Assembly (NCBI GenBank): GCA_964537685.1
Contig: CAZICM010000055.1
Location: forward strand, 1 to 62,609
DNA: 62,609 nt
Origin: CAZICM01 sp964537685
GTDB taxonomy: Bacteria; Myxococcota_A; Polyangia; Polyangiales; Polyangiaceae
Direction of reading: 5' to 3'
Positions 8,589-15,929 of this stretch are shown here, in pieces (position 1 is the first letter of the stretch; the number at the start of each line of letters is the position of its first letter). The notes beneath the pieces are model-generated. The model had not been told where the DNA came from. It made no database searches and worked only from the letters and a program-made list of their open reading frames with translations. Position numbers and translations under genes: made by a program.

Positions 8589-9623
8589 TTATTGAGCGCC
8601 CCCGACGAGCGGCGAGACAAGGGCGGCGATGGTTTGAGCGGGCGCGTGTAGCATATCGAGGCCCAAATCAAGCTCGTAGGCGCGGGCGCGGGCCACCAAA
8701 GCGGCCAGCATTTTAAAGTTTTGGGTTCGATCGCCCAGGCCCTCGAGCATCAAGGCAGCACTTTGAGCGCTGAGATGGCCTAGGGCATCGGCTTTGGAAA
8801 GAGGCGTTGCGCTGGTCTTTTTAAGATGGCGATCGATTTTGGGAAAGAGCAGAAGCAGGGGAGCATCGCTGAGGGTAAAGGTTGAAATTAGCCTATTTGG
8901 ATAGGCTTTTTCGAGATTCAGCAAACGCTTTTTGGATCGCCCGGGCGCGTCGGCCCAAGCGCCCCACATTTCGGCGAGATGAGCAAAAGCATCGCGGGCT
9001 TCAGGACCGATTGCAAAGGCGCGGGCAAAGCTAAAGAGCTCGAGGCGCCCGGCCCATTCGCGCAGATAAATCGTATCGTCTCCCGCACAAGAATATCCCG
9101 CGTCGACAAGCGAAAGAGCGGCCGTGCTTTTGCCCGAACCCGAGGCGCCTGAAAGCAAAATCCGGCATCCTCCTGGATGAAGCAGCGCCGCCGCGTGGAG
9201 GGGAAAAACACCATGGCCCAGAAGCGCGATAACGATCGATAGTTGCACGATCGTTTTGCTTTGTTCCGGGGGGGCGCCGCGCAACAGATAAGCTTGGATT
9301 TTAGGCTGTTGGGCATCGCTCCTATCCACGCCGATCCGGTGGGCGCCATCCCATAGAATCAATTTTTTGGTATTTATACCATATTCTTTGGAATGATCGG
9401 CGAATACCCAAATGGCGCCCTGAAGAAAATACAAATGAAGGGATGGATCTTGAGCTGGATCGCTTGGAGGAGCGGCCATTTCGATTAAATGAATTTCAAT
9501 GCCCGCGGAGGCCGGCTCGTCCCTCAATGCCCCTGCAAATAGGCTCCGCACGGGATCGCCATTGAAAAAGCCTGTTTCCCAGCTCCACGCAATACGAAGG
9601 CCCAAAAGACAATGCGCGGGCAT
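8589..9623 (-). CDS. HprK-like peptide/serine kinase of a RiPP-type operon
   Basis: This 344-residue protein carries an HPr-kinase-type P-loop, GASGSGKST (159-167), after FPLHAAALL. A GDDTIYL acidic motif follows, as in the HprK-related kinases found next to PqqD proteins. In lasso-peptide clusters such kinases phosphorylate a Ser or Thr of the precursor (established for paeninodin-type clusters). Here the substrate is inferred to be the small precursor at 11471-11662, whose core is rich in Thr and Ser. HprK-like kinases with PqqD and nucleotidyltransferase partners also occur in exopolysaccharide loci, so a polysaccharide role is the alternative. The gene begins 11 bases after the PqqD-like gene. 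Confidence 0.85.
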   Translation of the reverse strand: MPAHCLLGLRIAWSWETGFFNGDPVRSLFAGALRDEPASAGIEIHLIEMAAPPSDPAQDPSLHLYFLQGAIWVFADHSKEYGINTKKLILWDGAHRIGVDRSDAQQPKIQAYLLRGAPPEQSKTIVQLSIVIALLGHGVFPLHAAALLHPGGCRILLSGASGSGKSTAALSLVDAGYSCAGDDTIYLREWAGRLELFSFARAFAIGPEARDAFAHLAEMWGAWADAPGRSKKRLLNLEKAYPNRLISTFTLSDAPLLLLFPKIDRHLKKTSATPLSKADALGHLSAQSAALMLEGLGDRTQNFKMLAALVARARAYELDLGLDMLHAPAQTIAALVSPLVGGAQ

Positions 9624-9634
9624 CGGCCTTGAAC

Positions 9635-9928
9635 CTACTCAGAAAGCAGCAGCGTATCGGCGAAGAATTCATTTAAAATATTCGCCAAATCGCGCCCGGC
9701 CCGTTCGCGGTCAATATCATAGGATTGAACCACTGCATTCACCAATTCTTCTTCGGTGCAGACTTTTTTCAATCCAATGGTTTTCCAAACAAATACAGAT
9801 GTTTTGTTAAGGGTAAAATAAAATTTAGAATCCAAATGCAGGAGCACACCCGTGCCGTCATCGAGTTCGGTAAAGAGCACCTGGGGATTTTGTTTAAAGC
9901 GCCGCATGGATTGGGTGGGGGTAGGCAT
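9635..9928 (-). CDS. PqqD-like RiPP recognition element protein (B1-type)
   Basis: A 97-residue PqqD-fold protein: FKQNPQVLFTELDDGTGVLLHLDSKFYFTLN gives the three-stranded sheet (quoted in part: VLLHLDSKFYFTLN), then an NKTSVFVW turn and an acidic helical half. PqqD proteins bind leader peptides and deliver them to modifying enzymes; in lasso pathways they recognise a YxxPxL motif, which the precursor at 11471-11662 has. The start at 9928 overlaps the B2 gene by 35 bases; an internal ATG at 9907 is the alternative, and neither has a good ribosome-binding site, so coupling to B2 translation is likely. Confidence 0.85.
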   Translation of the reverse strand: MPTPTQSMRRFKQNPQVLFTELDDGTGVLLHLDSKFYFTLNKTSVFVWKTIGLKKVCTEEELVNAVVQSYDIDRERAGRDLANILNEFFADTLLLSE

Positions 9929-10325
9929 AGGTGACAACAGGCTTTGGGTCCAGCGTTTCGCCTTGAGGCGTGCCAGAAATTTCAACCCATGCGTGGCCCG
10001 AAAGGTCTTGGCCATCGAAAATACCCATGAAAAACCGGGCTTTGTGGCCGGCGCGGCGCAGGAGCGCATAACGGGCAAGCGCCCGGTAGAGGCAGGTATT
10101 TGGATGAAGGGGCAGGCGGCCCAGCATGCGCTCGGCCAATACAAAAGATTGTTCTAATAATTCCAAAGGAATACGCGGCGAATCCGGCATAGGCCCGGAG
10201 CTTAATCGATCGAGCAGCGAAGGCAGCGAATGCGTGGGCACAAGCCATAAAAGAGCGGCCCGGAGCGCGATCATTTGAGCGCCGAGCTTTAGCATTTGAG
10301 GATAAACAATGGGATTAGGGTTCAC
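9894..10325 (-). CDS. Lasso-type B2 leader peptidase (transglutaminase-like fold)
   Basis: A 143-residue protein of the McjB C-terminal/B2 family. The Cys-His-Asp triad is visible: Cys78 in PNTCLYRALA, His111 in SGHAWVEI and Asp126 in GETLDPKPV. An N-terminal helical region (EQSFVLAERMLGRLPLHP) is usual for the family. B2 proteins cleave the leader from a precursor brought by the RRE protein. It overlaps the radical SAM gene by 11 bases and the PqqD-like gene by 35, so it is within one operon. A B2 protease normally works with an asparagine-synthetase-like lasso cyclase, and none is present here. Confidence 0.9.
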   Translation of the reverse strand: MNPNPIVYPQMLKLGAQMIALRAALLWLVPTHSLPSLLDRLSSGPMPDSPRIPLELLEQSFVLAERMLGRLPLHPNTCLYRALARYALLRRAGHKARFFMGIFDGQDLSGHAWVEISGTPQGETLDPKPVVTYAYPHPIHAAL

Positions 10326-11439
10326 CTTCGCCCGCGAGAGGCAATCGTTTTTTTAATGTTTCTGTATCATTCGATTGTATTTTTTTGGCGGGGTCCCAGG
10401 CGCCTCTCCATCGCTGCCTCTGTGCCTTTGGACCTTGGCTTTCTGCGTTATCCCAATGGGGTTTTCCAAAATATTTGAGGCAGGCATTGCAGGGAAAATA
10501 ATCCCATTCATCGCCGCCGCCGTCTTCGTGTTCCCCGCTTTTATGCGTTAGAGTATCAATGCGATCGATTTGCACCTGATGAATAATGCCCAAGAGATTT
10601 TTATGGGCTTGGGCGAGGCTTGTTTGGGCGAGATCTCCTGCGATATCGCTGCGCGGGCCGGAACTGGGCACCCCTGAATGCTGGCAGCATAAATTCAAGC
10701 GGCCTTCCACGTCGACATGGAGCTCCCGGCTACTAAAGGGTTCGCATATATGAAAAGGCTCGGGCCGGTAAAAGCCCTCCGGTGTCTGCACAGGCATGGT
10801 GAGAGCGCCGCGAAGCCGTTCAATTCGATCGTATAGGCTGCGCCATTCCCTCGAAGATAAATACAAATCCCTGTCGTAATGGGTGCCCGTGGGCTGATGC
10901 ATCGCAATGGATAGGCGTTTCGCGCCGATTTCCGAGGCCAATAAACCCATCGCTTCAATCTGATGGGCATTTTTTTTATGGCAGACCATCTGAATGGTGA
11001 AGGGTATTTGATAAGCCGTGCAGAGCGTCGCCGCGGTGAGCACGTCGCGGAAGCTGCCTTGGCCCCGGATCGCGTCGTGGGTCGCCTCGTCGGCGCCGTC
11101 AAGGCTGAGATTGATGGCCGTCAGCTTGTCAATTCGCTCTGCGGAACCGCGCAGCATGCGAAGAAAAGGCTCGAAGCGTTTGCCGTTGCTCACCAGGCGA
11201 TAGCTGCATCCATGGTAAAGAATACAATCGATAATACCTTCAATTTCAGGGTGTTGAGTCGGCTCTCCGCCCGTGAGCGCAACATGCGAGGTTTTGTAGC
11301 GAAGCGTGGCCTCGGCGAGAATTTTATCGATGAGCGAAAGCGGGAGATCTTTAGGCTTTTGAGCCGGGTCGCGCAGACAATGCACGCAATCGAGCTGGCA
11401 GCGATCGGTCAGATGAAAGGCGATGGTTGAAACGGCCAT
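10315..11439 (-). CDS. Radical SAM/SPASM peptide-modifying enzyme
   Basis: The CxxxCxxC cluster motif (Cys14, Cys18, Cys21 in TDRCQLDCVHC) marks a radical SAM enzyme, followed by a GGEPT motif and NLSLDGAD. The C-terminal half has a SPASM-like set of cysteines: HICEPFSS, LNLCCQHS and a late CNACLKYFGKPHW. Such enzymes make radical-based changes on peptide side chains or backbones. It sits immediately downstream of the precursor (31 bases) and overlaps the B2 gene, so the precursor is the likely substrate. The predicted core has no Cys, which makes a thioether product unlikely; the chemistry is open. The start is the ATG at 11439. Confidence 0.92.
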   Translation of the reverse strand: MAVSTIAFHLTDRCQLDCVHCLRDPAQKPKDLPLSLIDKILAEATLRYKTSHVALTGGEPTQHPEIEGIIDCILYHGCSYRLVSNGKRFEPFLRMLRGSAERIDKLTAINLSLDGADEATHDAIRGQGSFRDVLTAATLCTAYQIPFTIQMVCHKKNAHQIEAMGLLASEIGAKRLSIAMHQPTGTHYDRDLYLSSREWRSLYDRIERLRGALTMPVQTPEGFYRPEPFHICEPFSSRELHVDVEGRLNLCCQHSGVPSSGPRSDIAGDLAQTSLAQAHKNLLGIIHQVQIDRIDTLTHKSGEHEDGGGDEWDYFPCNACLKYFGKPHWDNAESQGPKAQRQRWRGAWDPAKKIQSNDTETLKKRLPLAGEGEP

Positions 11440-11470
11440 GGTCTGCCGATGCGTTGAAGCCGGGCGTTAA

Positions 11471-11662
11471 TCAGTTTCCGGTCATGGCGATGGAGGTGGG
11501 CCCCATCGGTGTTCCCAGGGTGGCGCCTGCAACGCTTCGCTTTTTGAGGAGTTTTGGCGCCTCGTAGGGCAGTTTTTGAGGTGCTGCTTCGGCACCTTCA
11601 ATATGCGCGGATGGAGCGGGCGGGCGGGCTTGGATTTCGGGCTCTCGCGTTCGGTCGGACAT
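11471..11662 (-). CDS. Predicted RiPP precursor peptide with YxxPxL leader motif
   Basis: A 63-residue peptide between the methyltransferase and radical SAM genes, 12 bases after the former. It has no enzyme motif: residues 1-30 are Pro/Ala/Glu-rich, then LPYEAPKLLKKRSVAG carries Tyr33-x2-Pro36-x-Leu38, the motif bound by PqqD-type recognition proteins in lasso leaders. The tail after Lys41 is rich in Gly, Thr, Met and Pro and ends TSIAMTGN. A lasso-style cut after Thr48-Leu49 would give a 14-residue core beginning with Gly50, but it has no Asp or Glu to close a lasso ring, and no Cys. The upstream ribosome-binding site is weak. The cut site is inferred, not seen. Confidence 0.8.
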   Translation of the reverse strand: MSDRTREPEIQARPPAPSAHIEGAEAAPQKLPYEAPKLLKKRSVAGATLGTPMGPTSIAMTGN

Positions 11663-11674
11663 AGCGCGAATGTA

Positions 11675-12532
11675 TCACGCGCGGTTTTCAAAGGGCACAA
11701 GCAGCGCGTGCGGATAGGGCGAAGGGTTAAGCCACGCGACGCGGTAGCCGGCTTTGTGGGCGAGAAGGTAGATCTCGTCCTTGCGCAGATTGGCCAAATA
11801 GCCGCCCTCTGGATAGAAGTGATCGCCGTCTTCCGAAGGGCCGGGGGCGCCCAAGGCGCGAAACACGCTTCTCAAGGCATCGCGCGCTCTTCCTTTGCCG
11901 CCTATTGAAGGGTTTGGCGCGAGTTCCATCGAGAAGCTCAAGAGCAGGCAAGCCTTGGGGGCGAGGCGTTTGGAAGCGCGCAAGAGCTCGAGGCGACAGA
12001 ATTCGGGCAATACATGCGAAAAGCTTCCCCATCCAAAAATAATGGCATCGATCGGTGCAAATGCGCTGAGCGCCGTATGGAAATCACCTGATTCGCTTTG
12101 CGCGGCGTGCACAAAGGCTTCGTACGAAGCTTGATAAACCTGAGCGCGGGCAGGATCGAGAACCGTCTTCGCCGCTTGTACAAATGGCGCGCAGGGATCG
12201 AAGCCAAACACATGAAAACCTCGCTTTTGCAAGGCTAAAAGTTCACGCCCCGCCCCGCAGGCAGCGACGAGAATGCGGCCCGAACGAGGCATCTCTGGAT
12301 CGAGAAGGGCTTGTTCTTCCCAATCGAAGAGCCCGGCTTCAAAGCGGTTTCCTCCGGGCAGATAGGTCTCGAGAGGAGCGTAGAGAAAGGCGCAGATCTC
12401 GGCTCGCTGCGAGGGCGGAACCCAAGCGAGCATGACTTCATCGCGCAGGGCGAGGCGCGCGGCCGTAAAGCGCGAAAGGACGCGATCGGCGCCCAGAAAT
12501 ACGCGGACCCACAGAGGAGGTGTTTGGCTCAT
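11675..12532 (-). CDS. Class I SAM-dependent methyltransferase of the RiPP-type operon
   Basis: SAM-binding motif I ILVAACGAG (87-95) is followed by an acidic end of strand 2 (FGFDP, Asp112), the Rossmann methyltransferase pattern; FGWGSFSHVLPE resembles the family's motif after strand 4. The start at 12532 overlaps the nucleotidyltransferase stop by ATGA, which is stronger evidence than the longer frame open to 12646. It lies directly upstream of the precursor. The methyl acceptor is unknown; the precursor, or a group added by another enzyme of the operon, is the likely target. Confidence 0.88.
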   Translation of the reverse strand: MSQTPPLWVRVFLGADRVLSRFTAARLALRDEVMLAWVPPSQRAEICAFLYAPLETYLPGGNRFEAGLFDWEEQALLDPEMPRSGRILVAACGAGRELLALQKRGFHVFGFDPCAPFVQAAKTVLDPARAQVYQASYEAFVHAAQSESGDFHTALSAFAPIDAIIFGWGSFSHVLPEFCRLELLRASKRLAPKACLLLSFSMELAPNPSIGGKGRARDALRSVFRALGAPGPSEDGDHFYPEGGYLANLRKDEIYLLAHKAGYRVAWLNPSPYPHALLVPFENRA

Positions 12533-13458
12533 GGGCTTTGGGTTCCGGCCGGCAAGCGTTCGCTCATGCGGGCTCTGGCATAGCGTAAAACACCTTGAAT
12601 ATAAGCGATTTGATCGTCGCGCAGGAGGGCCTGGCGCAGCATCCACACAAGGCCCAGGCGAAAAGAGCCGCGGGCGCGCGGAAAGAGGCCGGGCTGTTGC
12701 GATCGAAAGAGGAGCGAGAGGGCGGCGCGCCTTGGCCAGGAGGGCCGAAGGGCTTCGATGTAGTCGCGGCGTATCGACGCGGCGCCCAGAAAATAAAGGA
12801 TTTCAAGCGCTGCGTAGAGAGCGGTCTCGGCTTGGAAACGGCGGGCGCGTTCAAGCAGGGATGCGAAATCGAGGCCGGATCGAAAGAGCATTTCAATATC
12901 CAAACAGGCTTGCGGATAGCGGAATTCATTTTGAGAAGCGTCGACGGCGATGAGCAGCACATGATCTTCCGCGCTTGGAATATAGAGCGATGGATGCGCC
13001 GGAAGCGGGCGGGAGCGCTGAAAACAAGCATCGAGATCGATGGGGCGGGGCACGGCTTTGCCGATATGGGCATGGACTTCAATCCATGTGCCGAGGCTGC
13101 CTTGAGGCAGGAGAAGCCCATTTTCGCCGAGCAAAGCGGCACTTTTGGAACGCCCGGCCGGATGCTGAAACTGAGCGCCGATGGCTTGAAGGGCGCCGAC
13201 GATGCGGGCGCTCTCGCCGCGTCTGGCAAGCATATCGATATCGCTCATCGGCCGGACGGCACCGCGCGCATAAATGGTCTGCACCAGCGCCGCGCCCTTG
13301 AACAAAAGCGCATCCAAACCCTGGCAGGCAAGGCCCCGGGCGATCTGGCCAAGCGCGTGATCGATCAAGAGACGGCGGGCGGGCTCGTCGCTGCGGGCCG
13401 GTGGAAGCGGAGCCGACAGATCGCGCAAACACCTAAAAAAAGCGTTGAAGTCGCTCAT
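12529..13458 (-). CDS. Nucleotidyltransferase family protein (NTP_transf_5 type)
   Basis: A 309-residue MNT-fold protein with LLFKGAALVQ (Lys54-Gly55) and the acidic pair SDIDML (Asp73 and Asp75), the pattern of the nucleotidyltransferases repeatedly found beside lasso B1/B2 and HprK-like genes. The C-terminal half is helical. It starts at an ATGA overlap with the ABC transporter stop and ends in an ATGA overlap with the methyltransferase. The reaction is presumably transfer of a nucleotide to the peptide or a carrier, but the acceptor is not known for this family. Confidence 0.85.
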   Translation of the reverse strand: MSDFNAFFRCLRDLSAPLPPARSDEPARRLLIDHALGQIARGLACQGLDALLFKGAALVQTIYARGAVRPMSDIDMLARRGESARIVGALQAIGAQFQHPAGRSKSAALLGENGLLLPQGSLGTWIEVHAHIGKAVPRPIDLDACFQRSRPLPAHPSLYIPSAEDHVLLIAVDASQNEFRYPQACLDIEMLFRSGLDFASLLERARRFQAETALYAALEILYFLGAASIRRDYIEALRPSWPRRAALSLLFRSQQPGLFPRARGSFRLGLVWMLRQALLRDDQIAYIQGVLRYARARMSERLPAGTQSP

Positions 13459-15113
13459 GGTCCGGCTTCTTTGGCGGCGCCGGAAAGGCGTACATGAAGA
13501 TCCGCGAGCCCGGAAAATATCTCGCCGTGGGCCGCGACGATGACCCGTTTTTGCTTAGAGATTTCTTTGAGCAGCGAAGCGACAAGGAGAGTGCCTTCGC
13601 GGTCCAGATGCACATCGGGTTCATCGAGAATCCAGGTATCGGCTTGCCTTAAGAGCAGCCGCGCGATGAGCACGCGGCGGGCTTGGCCGGCCGAGAGCGA
13701 AGCCATAGGCAGGGCAAGCGCGGCCTGTTCTGAACCCGCACGCTCTTTCAGCACATCGAGCATCTGCACGCGGGACAGCGCCGAAAGCAGTTCATCGTCC
13801 GGGCCCCGAGCCCCAAAGGCCCGAAGGTTTTCGGCAATGGATAAATCCTTTTGTTGGAATGGTCTTTGCGATAAAAATGCAATACGTGAATGCCATGAAT
13901 CCATCTGAAGAGATAGATCTACTCCATTTAATTGAATACGGCCTTGGGTCGGCGCGACAAGCCCGAGCAGCACATACAAGAGTGTGGTTTTGCCCGAGCC
14001 GTTTTTCCCGCTGATCACAAAAAAACCCTTGGAAGGAAGGCTTAGGGTGATCGCTTGGGCAAATACAGGCGTTTGGGCCGCATATTCAAATTGAATCTGA
14101 TCGAGTTGCAATTCGGGGCTATTATCGGCAATCTCGATTGTTTTTCCGGAGGACTTTTCAGGTGGAACAACTGCATGCCCAACGAATTGAGAAAATTGCC
14201 TTTCGATTTCGATTAAATATTCCAGATCGCTGCGGCTGTACCACAGATTGGCGATGGAGCCGCTAAGGGACTGCAGCGTGGGAACACAGGCGAGAACAAT
14301 TAAAAAAGTCCGGTAAATACCGCCGTTTTCTTCACCGGAAAGCCATTGGGGAGCGAGCAGCGCACTCACAAAAAGGGCGGTTCCCAAGGTTGCCGTAAGC
14401 GCGCCCCAGCGGGCCAGTGCGCTTTGAATGCGAGCTTGTCCCTCGGCGCCCGACCACTGGGAAGCTCGCTCTAGAAGCCTATGTTTGTAGGTCTTTTGCT
14501 GATCGTGCGCGGCCAGTTCGACGGCACCGTCGAACGCGGAACTGATATCGGCAAGCAAGACGCGGGCATGTTCAAAGGCCGTGCTCCAGCTTTTTTCGAC
14601 GCGGGTGGAGAACAAAATCGTGGCTGCTGCGCCGGCGCATCCCGCAAGGCCGAGAGGGAGAAGCACCGCCGGCCCGAGTTCATGAGAAAGCCAAAATAAA
14701 AGCGGAATCAGCGCAAGCGAAGCGCCCAAGAGAACGGCGATTCCATCGACCGCGAAGCCCACCAGCGTCGAGAGCGCGATGGAGAGACGGGCCGAAACCC
14801 ATTCGCCCCTGGGCAACAGAGGGGCCGGCGCATGCTCGAAAGGCTCGAGATAAAAGGCCAAAATATTGTCACGCACGGCGCGGGTGAGATGAAGCGAGGC
14901 CCGCGAGCGAAGCAGCGAAAGAGCGCCCGCGGCAAGCAGCAAAAGAGCGGCAAAGCGCGGTCCAAAATCGCCGAGCCATAGCACGGACAGCACGATCAAG
15001 AGCCGTTGTGCGAAGACGGCGGCGGCGATGATGAAGAGAGAACATGCGCCGCCGCTCAGAAGCTTGTTGGAGACGGAAAGCAGATCGCGCGGAAGAACGG
15101 CCTTGTTGGACAA
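13455..15113 (-). CDS. ABC transporter, fused permease and ATPase, of the RiPP-type operon
   Basis: Several membrane segments (FIIAAAVFAQRLLIVLSVLWLG and later hydrophobic stretches) precede a complete ATPase domain: Walker A GKNGSGKTT, signature LSAGQ and Walker B TWILDEPD. There is no N-terminal C39 peptidase domain, which agrees with a separate B2 protease doing leader removal. Export of the finished peptide is the inferred role. The predicted start is TTG at 15113, without a clear ribosome-binding site; a later start is possible. It is the first gene of the minus-strand run, so the operon promoter should lie in 15114-15210. Confidence 0.9.
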   Translation of the reverse strand: MSNKAVLPRDLLSVSNKLLSGGACSLFIIAAAVFAQRLLIVLSVLWLGDFGPRFAALLLLAAGALSLLRSRASLHLTRAVRDNILAFYLEPFEHAPAPLLPRGEWVSARLSIALSTLVGFAVDGIAVLLGASLALIPLLFWLSHELGPAVLLPLGLAGCAGAAATILFSTRVEKSWSTAFEHARVLLADISSAFDGAVELAAHDQQKTYKHRLLERASQWSGAEGQARIQSALARWGALTATLGTALFVSALLAPQWLSGEENGGIYRTFLIVLACVPTLQSLSGSIANLWYSRSDLEYLIEIERQFSQFVGHAVVPPEKSSGKTIEIADNSPELQLDQIQFEYAAQTPVFAQAITLSLPSKGFFVISGKNGSGKTTLLYVLLGLVAPTQGRIQLNGVDLSLQMDSWHSRIAFLSQRPFQQKDLSIAENLRAFGARGPDDELLSALSRVQMLDVLKERAGSEQAALALPMASLSAGQARRVLIARLLLRQADTWILDEPDVHLDREGTLLVASLLKEISKQKRVIVAAHGEIFSGLADLHVRLSGAAKEAGP

Positions 15114-15210
15114 GCGCGGCGCATCCTATCAGGAGCGAAGGTGTTGGAGATGGGCAAGCGGCGCGCTGAACTTGGCCCGGCGCGCGATCGCCCACTAGCC
15201 TTGGCCCGGC

Positions 15211-15525
15211 GTGATCGGCGATCTCATCAAACGCTTTGTGAACGGCATGGTTTTCTTGCTGGCCGTCATCACTTTTTTTCTGGTGCCCATCGGTAAAAAG
15301 ACGGCGGCCCAGCATGCCAAGGCCATTTTTAAGACGCCGCCCGCCGAAGAAGCCAAACAGTCGTTTGTGGAAGCCGCTTCAAAACTCTCGGTGATGATGA
15401 GCGAAGAAATCGGCCGCCTGCGCAAAGAGCTCGATCTTCAAAAAAAATCCCGCGCCCTCGCTCCAGACCGGTCTCAATCCGATAAAATTCCACGCAAATC
15501 CTCCCCCAAACACCCAGCCGATTAA
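15211..15525 (+). CDS. Small membrane protein of unknown function
   Basis: Read from GTG at 15211, this is 104 residues with one N-terminal hydrophobic segment (MVFLLAVITFFLVPI), followed by a charged helical region (AKQSFVEAASKLSVMMSEEIGRLRKELDLQKKS) that looks like a short coiled coil. The segment could be a signal anchor. An ATG at 15247 in the same frame is an alternative start. It is divergent from the ABC transporter and convergent with the ferredoxin gene, so it is probably a single-gene unit. The family was not recognised. Confidence 0.55.
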   Translation: MIGDLIKRFVNGMVFLLAVITFFLVPIGKKTAAQHAKAIFKTPPAEEAKQSFVEAASKLSVMMSEEIGRLRKELDLQKKSRALAPDRSQSDKIPRKSSPKHPAD

Positions 15526-15533
15526 ACTCAAAC

Positions 15534-15893
15534 TTATTTGCGAAAATCCTTCTCCTGAGGATGCTCATTGTAAAACGCATCCAAACTCTCCCGCGTAATC
15601 TCACACTCAATCGTACCCGGCCCCAATACCTTCGCTTGACATCCCAGCCGGCTATTCAAACGCACATCAAACGCCTTATCCAAAATATCTTCCTCGTCCT
15701 CGGCCGCCGGACTCAGCAAATCCCGCCCCGCGTGCACATACACATGACACGTCGAACACGCGCACACGCCGCCGCACGCACTTCCCTCGGGCGCGTGCGC
15801 CTTGTGCGATGCCGAAAGCAAAGATTCGCCAATCTCCGCCTCCGCCTCCCACACCCGCCCATGTGCCTTAAATCGAACCGTTGCCGTCGTCAT
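15534..15893 (-). CDS. fdx: 2Fe-2S ferredoxin of the Isc system
   Basis: An adrenodoxin-type ferredoxin of 119 residues. The cluster ligands are in the expected spacing: Cys40-x5-Cys46-x2-Cys49 in GSACGGVCACSTC, and Cys85 in SRLGCQAK. An extra Cys44 lies in the loop. It supplies electrons for Fe-S cluster assembly on IscU. It is the last gene of the isc run, 36 bases after hscA, matching the usual gene order. Confidence 0.94.
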   Translation of the reverse strand: MTTATVRFKAHGRVWEAEAEIGESLLSASHKAHAPEGSACGGVCACSTCHVYVHAGRDLLSPAAEDEEDILDKAFDVRLNSRLGCQAKVLGPGTIECEITRESLDAFYNEHPQEKDFRK

Positions 15894-15929
15894 ATTTTAT
15901 TTAAATCCTATCGAATCATTGAACCATTT

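Noticed and set aside
12595..13497. 300-codon plus-strand ORF
   Set aside because: It is antisense to the nucleotidyltransferase, which has clear motifs and ATGA overlaps with both neighbours.
8589..15113. Ordinary lasso peptide cluster
   Set aside because: No McjC-type cyclase is present and the precursor core has no Asp or Glu to form the ring.
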